DNA of 64,000 bases from Mucilaginibacter polytrichastri (GTDB lineage: Bacteria > Bacteroidota > Bacteroidia > Sphingobacteriales > Sphingobacteriaceae), in assembly GCF_001911425.1 (NCBI RefSeq), contig NZ_MPPL01000001.1, positions 2,475,466 through 2,539,465 of the forward strand, given 5' to 3'. The notes beneath the pieces are model-generated. The model was not told where the DNA came from, made no database searches, and saw only the letters and a program-made list of their open reading frames with translations. Made by a program: the position numbers and the translations under genes. Shown piece after piece: positions 47,713 to 57,199 of this stretch. The stretch's first letter is position 1; the number at the start of each line of letters is the position of its first letter.

Positions 47713-48597
47713 CTACACCAGGTTCTTTTTGATGTAAGTAATACTTTGAGTAATACTTGCGTACGGATCACCAGGGCATTTATCCTGCTCAACAAAAAAG
47801 TATTTTAAACCAGCTTTATCAGCATGGGCAAAAATCTTTTTAAAATCTATCACACCATTACCCACTTCAGTAAACATGCGTTCCGGTGTTTTATCCAGAT
47901 CTTTTACATGCCACAGCGGGAAACGGCCGGGGTGCTCATTAATTAAAGCAATAGGATCTTGTTTGGCTTTGGTTACCCAGTACAGGTCCATCTCCATTTT
48001 AACCAGGTTTTTATCGGTATCGTTTAATAATATCTCGTAAGGATATTTGCCGTTTTCCTGAATAAATTCAAAATCGTGGTTATGGTAAGTTAGCTGGATA
48101 CCTGCTTTCTTACACCTCTCTCCTGCTTTATTAAAAGTCTCGGCTATTTTCTTGTAATGATCCAGGTTACCACGCTCTGGTACAGACAAGTATGCGCAAA
48201 CCATATATTTGATACCAGCCTCTGCGGCATCATCAACAGCTTTATCCCAATCGTGCAGTAAGGTTCCCTGTGTATCGGCACCATTAGTTTGTTCTTCTCC
48301 CAAACGATAATGGCTGCTTGGCATAATCAGTCCATTTTGCTTTAATAATTTAGCAAAACTTTTGGCATCCATACCGTAAAATTTTTCGTTGCCGGTATAG
48401 GTAGCGCCTTCTACAGAGGTATATCCAATTTGTGCTACTTTGGCAAGTGCCGCTGCAGGGTCTGCCTGCATATAATCTCTAACAGTGTAGAGTTGCAAGC
48501 CGATATACTTTTTATCATAAGCAAACAAATGCGGAGCCGCTAAAAGCCCTGCCGAAAGCATGGCCGTAGTTTTTAGAAATGAACGTCTTGAAGTCAT
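47713..48597 (-). CDS. Tat-exported sugar phosphate isomerase/epimerase-like protein
   Basis: 294 aa. The N-terminus SRRSFLKTTAMLSAGLLAA is a twin-arginine signal. The rest is an AP-endonuclease-2 TIM barrel (GLQLYTVRDYM; AQIGYTSVEGATYTGN; MPSSHYRLGEE; LTYHNHDFEF; KMEMDLYWVTKA; WHVKDLDK; FFVEQDKCPGDP) with metal ligands at the His, Glu and Asp positions. A periplasmic sugar isomerase or epimerase is likely; substrate not told. Confidence 0.9.
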   Translation of the reverse strand: MTSRRSFLKTTAMLSAGLLAAPHLFAYDKKYIGLQLYTVRDYMQADPAAALAKVAQIGYTSVEGATYTGNEKFYGMDAKSFAKLLKQNGLIMPSSHYRLGEEQTNGADTQGTLLHDWDKAVDDAAEAGIKYMVCAYLSVPERGNLDHYKKIAETFNKAGERCKKAGIQLTYHNHDFEFIQENGKYPYEILLNDTDKNLVKMEMDLYWVTKAKQDPIALINEHPGRFPLWHVKDLDKTPERMFTEVGNGVIDFKKIFAHADKAGLKYFFVEQDKCPGDPYASITQSITYIKKNLV

Positions 48598-48778
48598 AAT
48601 TTGGTTGGTTTATTGTGTAAAATTAACACATTTATTAGTTTACCAAAGACATGATAAGTCTAAATAGGTTTAATTATGTAAAAATAATGTGGTAAATCCA
48701 GTCATCAAAAGCAACTGGTTGCTCATCTTATCACACTAATTTTGCATACCTCATAACTATTAGTAATTTGCCTTAACT

Positions 48779-49276
48779 ATGAAAAACGTTAAAAGCTTTG
48801 CCCTGGCCATTACGCTTGCCTTTATCACTTTACTAGCTAAAGCACAAACAGCTGAAGTTGCTATTGGCGGCGATGTAACACAACCCTATAAAATAAATGC
48901 CGCCACTTTTGCCGGCATGAAACAAGCAACTGCAAAAGTAACTGCTAATGACGGCCGCGAGCATACATACAGCGGCGTTTCCTTGTATGAAATTTTAACC
49001 CAGGCAGATGCCATCCCCAATAAACAATTGAGGGGAAAATCATTAACCAAATATGTACTGATATCTGCTGCTGATGGTTACCAGGTGGTAATTGCGCTGC
49101 CAGAGATCGACCCGGCTTTTACAGATAAGGTAATTATTTTGGCCAATAAAGAAGACGGCGAAGATTTGGCACCTAACTTTGGCCCCTACCGCCTGATTGT
49201 GCCTGGCGATAAAAAACCGGCCCGTAGCGCCATGCGTGTTGTGGCTATTGATGTGTTGACAGCTAAAAAACAGTAA
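48779..49276 (+). CDS. Exported molybdopterin-oxidoreductase-fold protein lacking cysteine
   Basis: 165 aa. A signal peptide (1-22, ending KAQ) is followed by a sulfite-oxidase-like molybdopterin domain (VAIGGDVTQPYKINAATFAGM, YSGVSLYEILTQADA, ADGYQVVIALPEIDP, GPYRLIVPGDKKPARSAMRVVAIDV). No cysteine is present, so the usual molybdenum ligand is missing; it probably binds another molecule or acts structurally. Its 3' end is 4 nt from the convergent peroxidase gene. Confidence 0.85.
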   Translation: MKNVKSFALAITLAFITLLAKAQTAEVAIGGDVTQPYKINAATFAGMKQATAKVTANDGREHTYSGVSLYEILTQADAIPNKQLRGKSLTKYVLISAADGYQVVIALPEIDPAFTDKVIILANKEDGEDLAPNFGPYRLIVPGDKKPARSAMRVVAIDVLTAKKQ

Positions 49277-49280
49277 TAAG

Positions 49281-50336
49281 TTAGTGGTTATTAAACCGTC
49301 TGTCATTAATAAAATCTACGTCGGTTAAGGTTTTCAGAAATGCGATGATCTGCGTTTGCTCTACCGGCGAAATAGCAATACCGGTTTTACCATCGCGAAT
49401 AAATACCTTATCCAGGTTAGCGTGGTTTTTTATACCTGAATTATAATGCTGCAAAACTTCTTTTAAGGAATAGAACCTACCATCATGCATGTAAGGGCCG
49501 GTTATCTCCACATTTCTAAGTGATGGCACAGGAAATTTGCCACGGTCTGCCTGCTGATTCGTCAGGCTATCGCGGCCAATATCTACCGAGGTTTCTTCGA
49601 GCCCGTTGTTTCGGTATGAGCGGTCTGTAAACAGCGGCTCGGCATGGCAGGTTGCGCACTTTTGCTTAAATAATGCATAACCGGTTTGCTCATTTGCAGT
49701 AAACATCCCTCCGGTTTCGTGCCGGATGTATTTATCATATTTAGAATCGGAAGAAACCATCATAACGGTAAATTGTGCTATGGCTTTCAATACCATGTCT
49801 TCGGTAATTTTATCTGTACCAAAAACCATTTTAAAGCGGACCGGATATTCCGGACTGCTTTGTAATACACTAAGTACACCGGCAATAGTATTACCCATTT
49901 CGCAAGGGTTGGTTAGTGCGTTTACAGGCACATCCTGAACTGTATTAATGCGGCCATCCCACATAAACTGTTTTTGCCAGGCCAGGTTAAAAAGTGGGGG
50001 TGCATTACGCGTGCCTTTGCAATTGTTTATCCCCCTGCTTACCGCACTGCCTAAATTGGCAAAAGCTGCCGATGCCTGGTGGCAATTGCCGCACGCAATA
50101 GATTTATCTGCCGATAAAGCCGGATCATAAAACAGCGCTTTACCTAATAGAAAGCCCTCTTTAGTAACCGGATTACTTTTAAAGTTATAAACGGGCTTGG
50201 GGAAATTGACAGGCTGTTTAAACCGTATGGTATCTGTAATACTAACAGTCAACTGGGCCGGCGCCCACTGAAATGCAGTTAACCCTATAATTAAACTCAG
50301 CGGGACTAAGAAAATAATAAGTTTAAACTTGGCCAT
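49281..50336 (-). CDS. Di-haem cytochrome c peroxidase (CCP/MauG family)
   Basis: 351 aa. An N-terminal signal/anchor (about 5-22) then two c-type haem motifs: CGNCH (about 90-94) and CATCH (about 232-236), with the conserved FMWDGR, FYDPALSADKS and TGPYMHDGRF blocks of the family. It reduces H2O2 in the periplasm or modifies a partner as MauG does. No partner gene is adjacent. The three His/Met ligands of the second haem are not all located by eye. Confidence 0.92.
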   Translation of the reverse strand: MAKFKLIIFLVPLSLIIGLTAFQWAPAQLTVSITDTIRFKQPVNFPKPVYNFKSNPVTKEGFLLGKALFYDPALSADKSIACGNCHQASAAFANLGSAVSRGINNCKGTRNAPPLFNLAWQKQFMWDGRINTVQDVPVNALTNPCEMGNTIAGVLSVLQSSPEYPVRFKMVFGTDKITEDMVLKAIAQFTVMMVSSDSKYDKYIRHETGGMFTANEQTGYALFKQKCATCHAEPLFTDRSYRNNGLEETSVDIGRDSLTNQQADRGKFPVPSLRNVEITGPYMHDGRFYSLKEVLQHYNSGIKNHANLDKVFIRDGKTGIAISPVEQTQIIAFLKTLTDVDFINDRRFNNH

Positions 50337-50558
50337 ACCTGTAAAGCAAATATAACAAATGGATGTTAACTGCTCCTTATTTACAGAAATAGTACTGTGG
50401 AACAGACCTTATGTATATCAATTTACTTAAACATTTAATTTTTATATGCTTACCCTCAATGCTTTACTGTTAGGCTATAATTGATGCTGATTTATTTGGC
50501 TGGTAATAGCTTATTTTTACCTCAAGGCTGCTAACACATGGCCGAACAATAACTAAAC

Positions 50559-50840
50559 ATGCCATCAGAAAATAACGTTAACCTTAACCAAGTCCAGTTA
50601 GACATCGTTACAGTTGTATCCAGTTACCTTACACTTCAAAACAGTCATCGTGCATTAAAGGGAGTTTGCCCATTTCATGACGACCAGGGCTTGTCGCTTC
50701 GCATCTCGCCACAGAATAATATTTTCAGATGTTTTGGCTGCGGTAAAGATGGCGGGCCTATAGAGTTTGTAATGGAGATTGAGAAAAAATCATATCAGGA
50801 AGCGTTAAGCATCCTGTCTACCCGGTTAAACGTACAATAA
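50559..50840 (+). CDS. Stand-alone CHC2 (DnaG-type) zinc-finger protein
   Basis: 93 aa. The primase zinc-ribbon is intact: CPFHDD (Cys37, His40), and FRCFGCGKDGGPIEFVM (Cys58, Cys61). The DnaG Toprim and helicase-binding domains are missing and no such gene follows. It may be a remnant of a mobile-element primase or a regulator; function unknown. It ends 2 nt from the convergent NAD-binding gene. Confidence 0.85.
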   Translation: MPSENNVNLNQVQLDIVTVVSSYLTLQNSHRALKGVCPFHDDQGLSLRISPQNNIFRCFGCGKDGGPIEFVMEIEKKSYQEALSILSTRLNVQ

Positions 50841-50842
50841 TT

Positions 50843-51646
50843 TTAAAACCGGAAAGCAAGCCAGTCTTTCACTTCAAAATCGTAATTCAGCTCCTGTAAC
50901 CTTGCGCTTTTAACTATTTTCCAGCCTTTTAGTTCTTCTACAAATTCGGGTTTTTCATATCCACCTTGTTCAGCCGCGTAGGTATAAAAATCGCTACGGC
51001 TTGGATGATCCGGCGAACAGGCATTGAACACACCTCTCAAGTTGTTGTCATTTACAATAACCACTACTACACCCACTGCATCTTTTTGATGAATTAAATT
51101 TACCGGGGCAAGCCCATTGGCGATATCTTTTTTTCCACCAAAAAATCTTCCGGGATGTCGCCCTGGCCCAACCAGGCCACCAAATCTTACAATGGTAGCT
51201 TTAAAGCTTATTTGATTCTGAAAGGCCTGCTCTGCCTGTAATAATACCATGCCCGATGCTGTATCAGGCTGCGGATCTTTGGATTCATCAACTTTAATGC
51301 CCAGATCGCCATACACACCTGTAGAACCGATATAAATAACCCGGAGAATATTGTATTCATTGATAACTGCAATGATACTATTGATCTTGTTCAGAAAAGC
51401 TGTCGTTTCACCAGATTTGATTTTCGGCGGGATGCACACCACAAGCAAATCACAATCAAAAAAGGCAGGGTCAAACTGTTCGCCGTTTTCCTCAAATTGT
51501 ACCAGGTATGGAATAACTCCCGCATTGGCCAACAAGCCCAACTTAGCTTCAGATGTTGTTGAGCCTTTAACTATCTCCCCGTTTTTTAATAGCGCATTTG
51601 CCAGGGCTAAACCAAACCAGCCGCAACCTAAAATACTTACCGTCAT
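50843..51646 (-). CDS. NAD(P)-binding protein of the YeeZ/extended-SDR type
   Basis: 267 aa. A glycine-rich N-terminal motif GCGWFGLALANALL, then VVCIPPKIKSGE, RVIYIGSTGVYGDLG and VRFGGLVGPGRHPGRFFGG follow the YeeZ pattern. The reaction is unknown. It lies 1 nt after the aldo/keto reductase stop on the same strand, so the two are co-transcribed. Confidence 0.85.
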   Translation of the reverse strand: MTVSILGCGWFGLALANALLKNGEIVKGSTTSEAKLGLLANAGVIPYLVQFEENGEQFDPAFFDCDLLVVCIPPKIKSGETTAFLNKINSIIAVINEYNILRVIYIGSTGVYGDLGIKVDESKDPQPDTASGMVLLQAEQAFQNQISFKATIVRFGGLVGPGRHPGRFFGGKKDIANGLAPVNLIHQKDAVGVVVVIVNDNNLRGVFNACSPDHPSRSDFYTYAAEQGGYEKPEFVEELKGWKIVKSARLQELNYDFEVKDWLAFRF

Positions 51647-51647
51647 A

Positions 51648-52520
51648 TTATCCTAAATAATCCATATCTGCCTGGGTAAGTTCTATTTTAACAGCCAGCA
51701 GATTTTCCTTTAAATGGGCCTGTGATGATGTACCCGGTATAGGCAATATCCATGGCGATTTGTGTAGCAACCAGGCCAGGTTAACCTGCGCTTCTGTCAC
51801 ATCATATTTTTTAGCTATCTCTGCAATTTTACTATCCGCTTTCGGCAAAGAGTTAAACAAGGAGAAGTACGGAATTAACGGGATATGGTTTTGCTCGCAG
51901 ATATCCAACACCTCTTCGCCACCGTTGGTTAAACCGCCATAAGGGTTATCCATACTGGTGCGCTGGCCATGGCCATACATGTTTTCTACCGTGGCGATGC
52001 TGCCCATGGTCATGCCTTTTTGCAGATCTTCGCGGCTAATATTACTTAGGCCTACATGTAAAATCTTACCTTCTTTTTGTAGTTCAAACATGGCGCTTAA
52101 TGATTCATCAAAGGGTACATCACTATGCGGCATCACCCTGAAATGCACCAGCGAAATTTGCTCTAGTTTTAAGGTACGCAGGTTATTGTCAATACTATCG
52201 CGCAGGTTTTGAGGTGTATTATAGGTAACCCAGCTTTTATCCGGTTTGCGGGTAGCCCCAACTTTGGTACAAATAACCAGGTCTTTGTTATAAGGATACA
52301 GCGCTTCTGCTATTAAACGGTTGGTTACATCTTCGCCGTAATAATCGGCAGTGTCAATAAAGTTTACGCCCTGCGCTACTGCTTGTTGTAAAATCTGCAA
52401 GGCCTCATTACGGTCTGCAGGTTCGCCCCATATATGTGGCCCGGTTAAACGCATGGTGCCATATCCCATACGGCGGACTTCAAGTGGTTGGGCAGAATTT
52501 TTTGCTATAATGATGCTCAT
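51648..52520 (-). CDS. Aldo/keto reductase
   Basis: 290 aa TIM barrel. The catalytic tetrad appears: Asp/Tyr in FIDTADYYGED, Lys in VICTKVGA, His in ISLVHFRVMP. NADPH-dependent reduction of aldehydes or ketones; substrate unknown. First gene of a two-gene unit with the YeeZ-type protein. Confidence 0.92.
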   Translation of the reverse strand: MSIIIAKNSAQPLEVRRMGYGTMRLTGPHIWGEPADRNEALQILQQAVAQGVNFIDTADYYGEDVTNRLIAEALYPYNKDLVICTKVGATRKPDKSWVTYNTPQNLRDSIDNNLRTLKLEQISLVHFRVMPHSDVPFDESLSAMFELQKEGKILHVGLSNISREDLQKGMTMGSIATVENMYGHGQRTSMDNPYGGLTNGGEEVLDICEQNHIPLIPYFSLFNSLPKADSKIAEIAKKYDVTEAQVNLAWLLHKSPWILPIPGTSSQAHLKENLLAVKIELTQADMDYLG

Positions 52521-53139
52521 AATGTGCAGATGTATGTAAGTTCAGTTTTCAAACAAACTTAAAAACATCATCACGGTTTTACTATCTGTAATTAATTTTG
52601 TTTGTTGATTAATTATTTATCCTTTTTTAAAGCAAACTGTCAACCTTAAAGTATAAATACATTATTTAATCCACGTTAAGTTTTTAACGGCTTTTTTTGC
52701 CAAATTTTTGATATCGGGACACTATGTATCGTGGATTTAGCGTTATAACAGGAGATCGGGCTTTGAAGATGCTATTCGGGTTTAAAGTCTCTTTTTGTTC
52801 TTGGTAGCCAAATTAAATTTGTTACCCTTTTTACTAACATTTAAGTAATACTAATAGGTATAAATTTGGCTAAAATATCTATACCATATTAAAAACTGGT
52901 ATAAATTCCGCTTTTTGACATAGTAACTACAATGCATTGCTTATCTTTGTGGAAGAAAAAATAGGCTCATTTTAATTATCCCGGCAACAATACCGATCAT
53001 ATCATGTTAAGAAGATATAAGCTTTCATGATTTGCATTTGATAAATCAAAAAAGCCATTCGATTTTTTTGTTTAATTTTTTAATCCTGACTAAAGCTGAT
53101 TAATAATAGTTATATTCAGGACGAACCTTTAATACATAT
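52521..53139. other. Long leader/intergenic region before the second rpoD
   Basis: 619 nt without a convincing gene. A promoter-like pair is TTTG (52914-52917) and TATCTTTG (52942-52949), spaced 24 nt, which would give a leader of about 185 nt. The best small ORF (52724-52807, 27 codons) has no support. Confidence 0.4.
52914..52949 (+). promoter_or_regulatory. Candidate promoter of the second rpoD
   Basis: TTTG and TATCTTTG stand 24 nt apart, slightly longer than the usual spacing in this phylum. Confidence 0.35.
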
Positions 53140-53997
53140 ATGAGACAACTCAAAATTTCCCAATCCATTACCAACCGCGAATCACAATCACTGGACAAGT
53201 ATTTAAGTGAGATTGCAAAGGTTGATTTGATTACCGCACAGGAAGAAGTAATATTGGCCCAGAAGATCCGCGAGGGTGACCAGGCAGCTTTAGAGCGCTT
53301 AACAAAAACCAATTTACGTTTCGTAGTTTCAGTAGCTAAGCAATATCAAAATCAAGGCCTTACTTTAGGTGACTTGATCAATGAAGGAAATTTAGGCTTG
53401 ATAAAAGCTGCAAAACGTTTTGACGAAACTAAAGGATTTAAATTTATCTCTTACGCCGTATGGTGGATCCGTCAATCTATCTTATCAGCCGTAGCAGAAC
53501 AATCACGTATTGTACGTTTGCCACTAAACCAGATCGGCTCGTTAAGTAAAATTCACAAATCTGCCTCTAAATTAGAGCAGGATTTAGAACGCCAGCCAAC
53601 TCCGGAAGAATTGGCTAACGACCTGGAAACTACGATTGAAAAGATCTCTGATTCACTGGCTAATTCGGGCCGCCACGTGTCTGTTGATGCGCCGTTTATT
53701 TCGGGCGAAGAAAACACTTTGCTTGATGTATTACAAAGCAGCGATGCAGGTACAGATAACGACCTGATGATTGATTCATTATCGCAAGAGATCAAACGTT
53801 CTCTGAATGTTTTGGCAGAGCGTGACCGTCAGGTTATTGCGCTTTTCTTTGGCCTGAACAACAATGCAGCACATTCGTTAGAAGAAATTGGCGAAAAATA
53901 CAATTTGACCCGCGAACGTGTTCGCCAGATCAAAGACAAAGCATTATTACGCTTAAAACAAACTTCTAAAGCAAACCTGCTGCAGTCGTATTTATAA
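53140..53997 (+). CDS. Second RpoD-like sigma factor (paralog)
   Basis: 285 aa, the same domain order as the sigma at 8161. Regions 1.2, 2 and the region-4 helix-turn-helix ([23 protein letters not shown]) are close to identical; the differences lie mainly in region 3 ([36 protein letters not shown]) and the linker before region 4 ([16 protein letters not shown]). It lacks the consensus LTEREREI (here LAERDRQVI). Likely an alternative or stage-specific primary-type sigma recognising similar promoters. No anti-sigma gene is adjacent. Confidence 0.92.
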   Translation: MRQLKISQSITNRESQSLDKYLSEIAKVDLITAQEEVILAQKIREGDQAALERLTKTNLRFVVSVAKQYQNQGLTLGDLINEGNLGLIKAAKRFDETKGFKFISYAVWWIRQSILSAVAEQSRIVRLPLNQIGSLSKIHKSASKLEQDLERQPTPEELANDLETTIEKISDSLANSGRHVSVDAPFISGEENTLLDVLQSSDAGTDNDLMIDSLSQEIKRSLNVLAERDRQVIALFFGLNNNAAHSLEEIGEKYNLTRERVRQIKDKALLRLKQTSKANLLQSYL

Positions 53998-54021
53998 TAT
54001 TTATTCTCATTTGAGGTCGAG

Positions 54022-54050
54022 GCCCCTATAGGAAACTATAGGGGCTTTAT
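54022..54050 (+). terminator. Terminator of the second rpoD
   Basis: Stem GCCCCTATAG (54022-54031)/CTATAGGGGC (54036-54045) with a GAAA tetraloop, then T-rich sequence; 25 nt after the stop. Confidence 0.92.
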
Positions 54051-54148
54051 TTTTGCAGTTGCCTCTCTCCTGTTATATTACAAGATAAATACACTTTCGG
54101 GTTGCCGGGTTTTAATTAATCCACTAAGTTTGTCGACTTAAATATAGT

Positions 54149-55597
54149 ATGATTAAAAAGCCCATCGACCTCCTGCTGAAAGAATCGGCAGATGAAGGCG
54201 AAAATTCATTAAAGCGCACCCTTGGCCCTTTTAACCTGATACTTATCGGTATCGGCATTATTATTGGTGCCGGTTTATTCTCTTTAACAGGCATAGCTGC
54301 CGGCCAGCATTCGGGCCCGGCTGTAACCATATCATTTATCATAGCCGCACTGGGCTGTACGTTTGCTGCCTTGTGTTATGCCGAATTTTCGGCCATGATA
54401 CCCGTGGCGGGCAGTGCTTATACTTACTCATATGCCACTATGGGCGAGTTATTTGCCTGGATAATCGGATGGGATTTGGTATTGGAATATTCAGTTGGTG
54501 CGGCAACCGTGGCTATCAGCTGGTCGCAATACTTAACCAAATTTTTGTCGTGGTTTGATCTTTACCTCCCTCCACAGTTAACTTTATCACCTTTTGAAAC
54601 TGCAAAAGCGGCTAATGGTGTTATTGTAAATGGTATTATTAACTTACCGGCAGCATTAATTGTGATATTGGTAACCAGTATTATCATCAGGGGCACCAAA
54701 GGTTCGGCCTTGGTTAATGCCATTATTGTGAGTTTAAAGGTTGGCGTGGTGCTGGTGTTTATTGCTGTAGGCTGGTCGTTTATTAATCCGCAAAATTACC
54801 ATCCCTATATCCCGCAAAACACGGGCGTTTGGGGTACATATGGTTGGTCGGGTATATTAAGAGGCGCAGGCCTGGTATTCTTTGTATTCATTGGGTTCGA
54901 TGCCGTTTCTACAGCCGCGCAGGAAGCTAAAAATCCGCAACGCAATATGCCTATCGGTATTATCGGCTCATTGGTGGTATGTACTATACTGTTTGTAATT
55001 TTCGCCCACGTAATGACGGGTATGGCTAATTATAAAGAGTTTATAGGCTCTGGCGCACCGGTTGCCATTGCTATCGAAAAAACTCATTATCAGTGGCTGA
55101 GCAAAGCAATTGTATTGGCTATATTAATAGGTTACACTTCTGTTATACTGGTAGATCTGCTGGGGCAATCAAGGGTCTTCTTCTCTATGTCTAAAGATGG
55201 CTTATTGCCTAAAGTGTTTGCAGATATTCATCCAAAATTCCGTACACCGTGGAAATCAAACATTGTATTATGCGGTTTCATCGCCCTGTTTGCAGCATTT
55301 GTACCTATCCGCGTAGTGGGCGAAATGACAAGTATTGGCACCTTGCTGGCGTTTGTAATGGTATGTGCGGGTATACTTATTTTACGCAAACAACAGCCAA
55401 ATGTTCATCGGCCATTTAGAACACCGTGGGTACCCTTGGTGCCCATTTTAGGGATACTAACCTGTTTTGCTATGATGACCTTTTTACCCGGCGATACCTG
55501 GTTAAGATTAATTATTTGGCTGGCCATTGGCCTGGTCATCTATTTTACTTATGGTAAAAAGAATAGTGTGCTAGGTAAAGCATCCCGTTTACAGTAA
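54149..55597 (+). CDS. APC-family amino acid permease
   Basis: 482 aa, about 12 membrane helices. The GIGIIIGAGLFSLTGIAAG consensus stretch of helix 1, FFVFIGFDAVSTAAQEAKNPQRNMP and the helix-10 region fit the cationic-amino-acid-transporter branch. It imports amino acids with H+ or by exchange; the substrate is not told. The last 53 nt overlap the 3' end of the convergent FGE-like gene. Confidence 0.9.
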   Translation: MIKKPIDLLLKESADEGENSLKRTLGPFNLILIGIGIIIGAGLFSLTGIAAGQHSGPAVTISFIIAALGCTFAALCYAEFSAMIPVAGSAYTYSYATMGELFAWIIGWDLVLEYSVGAATVAISWSQYLTKFLSWFDLYLPPQLTLSPFETAKAANGVIVNGIINLPAALIVILVTSIIIRGTKGSALVNAIIVSLKVGVVLVFIAVGWSFINPQNYHPYIPQNTGVWGTYGWSGILRGAGLVFFVFIGFDAVSTAAQEAKNPQRNMPIGIIGSLVVCTILFVIFAHVMTGMANYKEFIGSGAPVAIAIEKTHYQWLSKAIVLAILIGYTSVILVDLLGQSRVFFSMSKDGLLPKVFADIHPKFRTPWKSNIVLCGFIALFAAFVPIRVVGEMTSIGTLLAFVMVCAGILILRKQQPNVHRPFRTPWVPLVPILGILTCFAMMTFLPGDTWLRLIIWLAIGLVIYFTYGKKNSVLGKASRLQ

Positions 55598-56849
55598 TTA
55601 ATTTGCTGTTGTTTGTTAAAAGAGATGCTACGTCTTTTACACACCTGAAACCAATGTGATTAGATGCCGATCTGTATTCGCCTTTGCCACGTGTGCCTAC
55701 CATGTAGCGGGTGCAATATTGATCTGTACATAAGAAAGACCCGCCTCTTTGCACTTTCTTTTTTACTCCGGGCTCATCCGGATCGTAAGAATAGGCGGGG
55801 CCTTTTGGGTTATTAACTATTTTGTTGTTTGCAATTGTTTGATAATAATCTGCCCGATACCAGTCATCACACCATTCCCATGCATTACCTGCAATATCAT
55901 ATAAACCATAACCATTAGGCGGAAATTGCTTTACCGGGGCCAAGCCTTTAAAACCATCTACACCAGCGTCTTTATTAGGGAACGAGCCTTCAAAAATATT
56001 AGCCATCCATTTACCGCCGGGTTTCATTTCATTGCCCCAGGCATATAGTTTACCGGCTTGTCCGCCACGTGCAGCATATTCCCATTCGGCCTCAGTAGGT
56101 AAACGTTTGCCGGCCCATTTAGCGTATGCGGCAGCATCTTGCCAGCAAACTTGTACAACAGGGTAATTATCTTTGCCAATAATAGAACTATTGGGCCCTT
56201 GAGGGTGTTTCCAATTGGCATCTTTTACATATGCCCACCATTGTAAATAATTATCAAGCAATACTTTTTGACCCGGTGCTTTAAATACAAGCGAGCCAGC
56301 TACCAGATTATCTTCAGGTACTTCCGGGAATTCTTCTTTGGTGGGTTTCTGCTCTGCAACGGTAACATAACCCGTAGCTTTTACAAAGGCTGCAAATTGC
56401 TTATTAGTTACTTCTGTGGCATCCATATAATAAGCATTTACCTTAACGCGGTGAACCGGCCTTGCGTCATTCATGTTTTCGTGGCCGCCACCACTCATCC
56501 CAACAGGGTTTACACCACCCATACTAAACTCACCGCCGTTTATAAATTTCATCCCGGCTGGCACACCGGTTACAGCTACGGGTTTATTAAATAAAGTTTC
56601 TTTAAACTCACGGCCTCCGCCCTCCATAAAGGTTGCACTATCAGACCGGGTAAGCCCGGTTGGCCTGCACATTGAGGCAGCCTTATCGGGAAAGTTTATT
56701 TTTTTGACAATATATTCCTTTCTAAAGGCTGTACCAGTTGAGGTTACAGCTATTATTTTTTCGGCTTTAGGGGACTTGCATGATTGCGAAACAATCAGAA
56801 TGATGGCAAGTAATATTTCTACTCTATCTTTCATACGTAAGCCCGTCAT
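55545..56849 (-). CDS. Formylglycine-generating-enzyme-like lipoprotein (SUMF1 family)
   Basis: 434 aa. The signal ends VSQSCKS (possible lipid Cys; an ATG at 56834 would drop five residues). The FGE domain fills about 95-405: MKFINGGEFSMGG, HRVKVNAYYMDATEVTNKQFAAFV, YPVVQVCWQDAAAYAKWAGKRLPTEAEWEYAARGG, NAWEWCDDWY and RGGSFLCTDQYCTRYMVG with both redox/copper cysteines of true FGEs. A tail after FRCVKDV (about 25 residues) is translated from the overlap with the permease gene and may be non-functional. No type I sulfatase gene adjoins. Confidence 0.87.
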   Translation of the reverse strand: MTGLRMKDRVEILLAIILIVSQSCKSPKAEKIIAVTSTGTAFRKEYIVKKINFPDKAASMCRPTGLTRSDSATFMEGGGREFKETLFNKPVAVTGVPAGMKFINGGEFSMGGVNPVGMSGGGHENMNDARPVHRVKVNAYYMDATEVTNKQFAAFVKATGYVTVAEQKPTKEEFPEVPEDNLVAGSLVFKAPGQKVLLDNYLQWWAYVKDANWKHPQGPNSSIIGKDNYPVVQVCWQDAAAYAKWAGKRLPTEAEWEYAARGGQAGKLYAWGNEMKPGGKWMANIFEGSFPNKDAGVDGFKGLAPVKQFPPNGYGLYDIAGNAWEWCDDWYRADYYQTIANNKIVNNPKGPAYSYDPDEPGVKKKVQRGGSFLCTDQYCTRYMVGTRGKGEYRSASNHIGFRCVKDVASLLTNNSKLITVNGMLYLAHYSFYHK

Positions 56850-57199
56850 TGTGCTAAATTAGGTTAGCATTATTTAATAATCAATCAGATATCAAAAAAA
56901 CACCTATTTAATGGAAATTGTCTTTCTATCCTTTATACTTGACTAATTAATCAGAGTTTCGAGATTTATATCATAAGATTTACAATCAATCTGTATTCAG
57001 AACTGGTGAACATTTCGGTTAGTTAGGAATAAAAACATCATAAAATATTGAATATAAGAAAATTGCAGCAAGAGTTAGAATCGCTAACTCTCCGCTTGAT
57101 AAAATTGACTAAGCCTTAGATCCTTGGTTTAATCTTTCCACTTTTTAGCAATACCCGCTGCTAATTATAATTAACCATTGATTTAATTTAAATCATAAT
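56850..57199. other. Intergenic region before the helicase gene
   Basis: AT-rich, no gene, terminator or repeat seen. Confidence 0.4.

Noticed and set aside
52724..52807. 27-codon ORF in the leader of the second rpoD
   Set aside because: Too short, no recognisable domain and no ribosome site.
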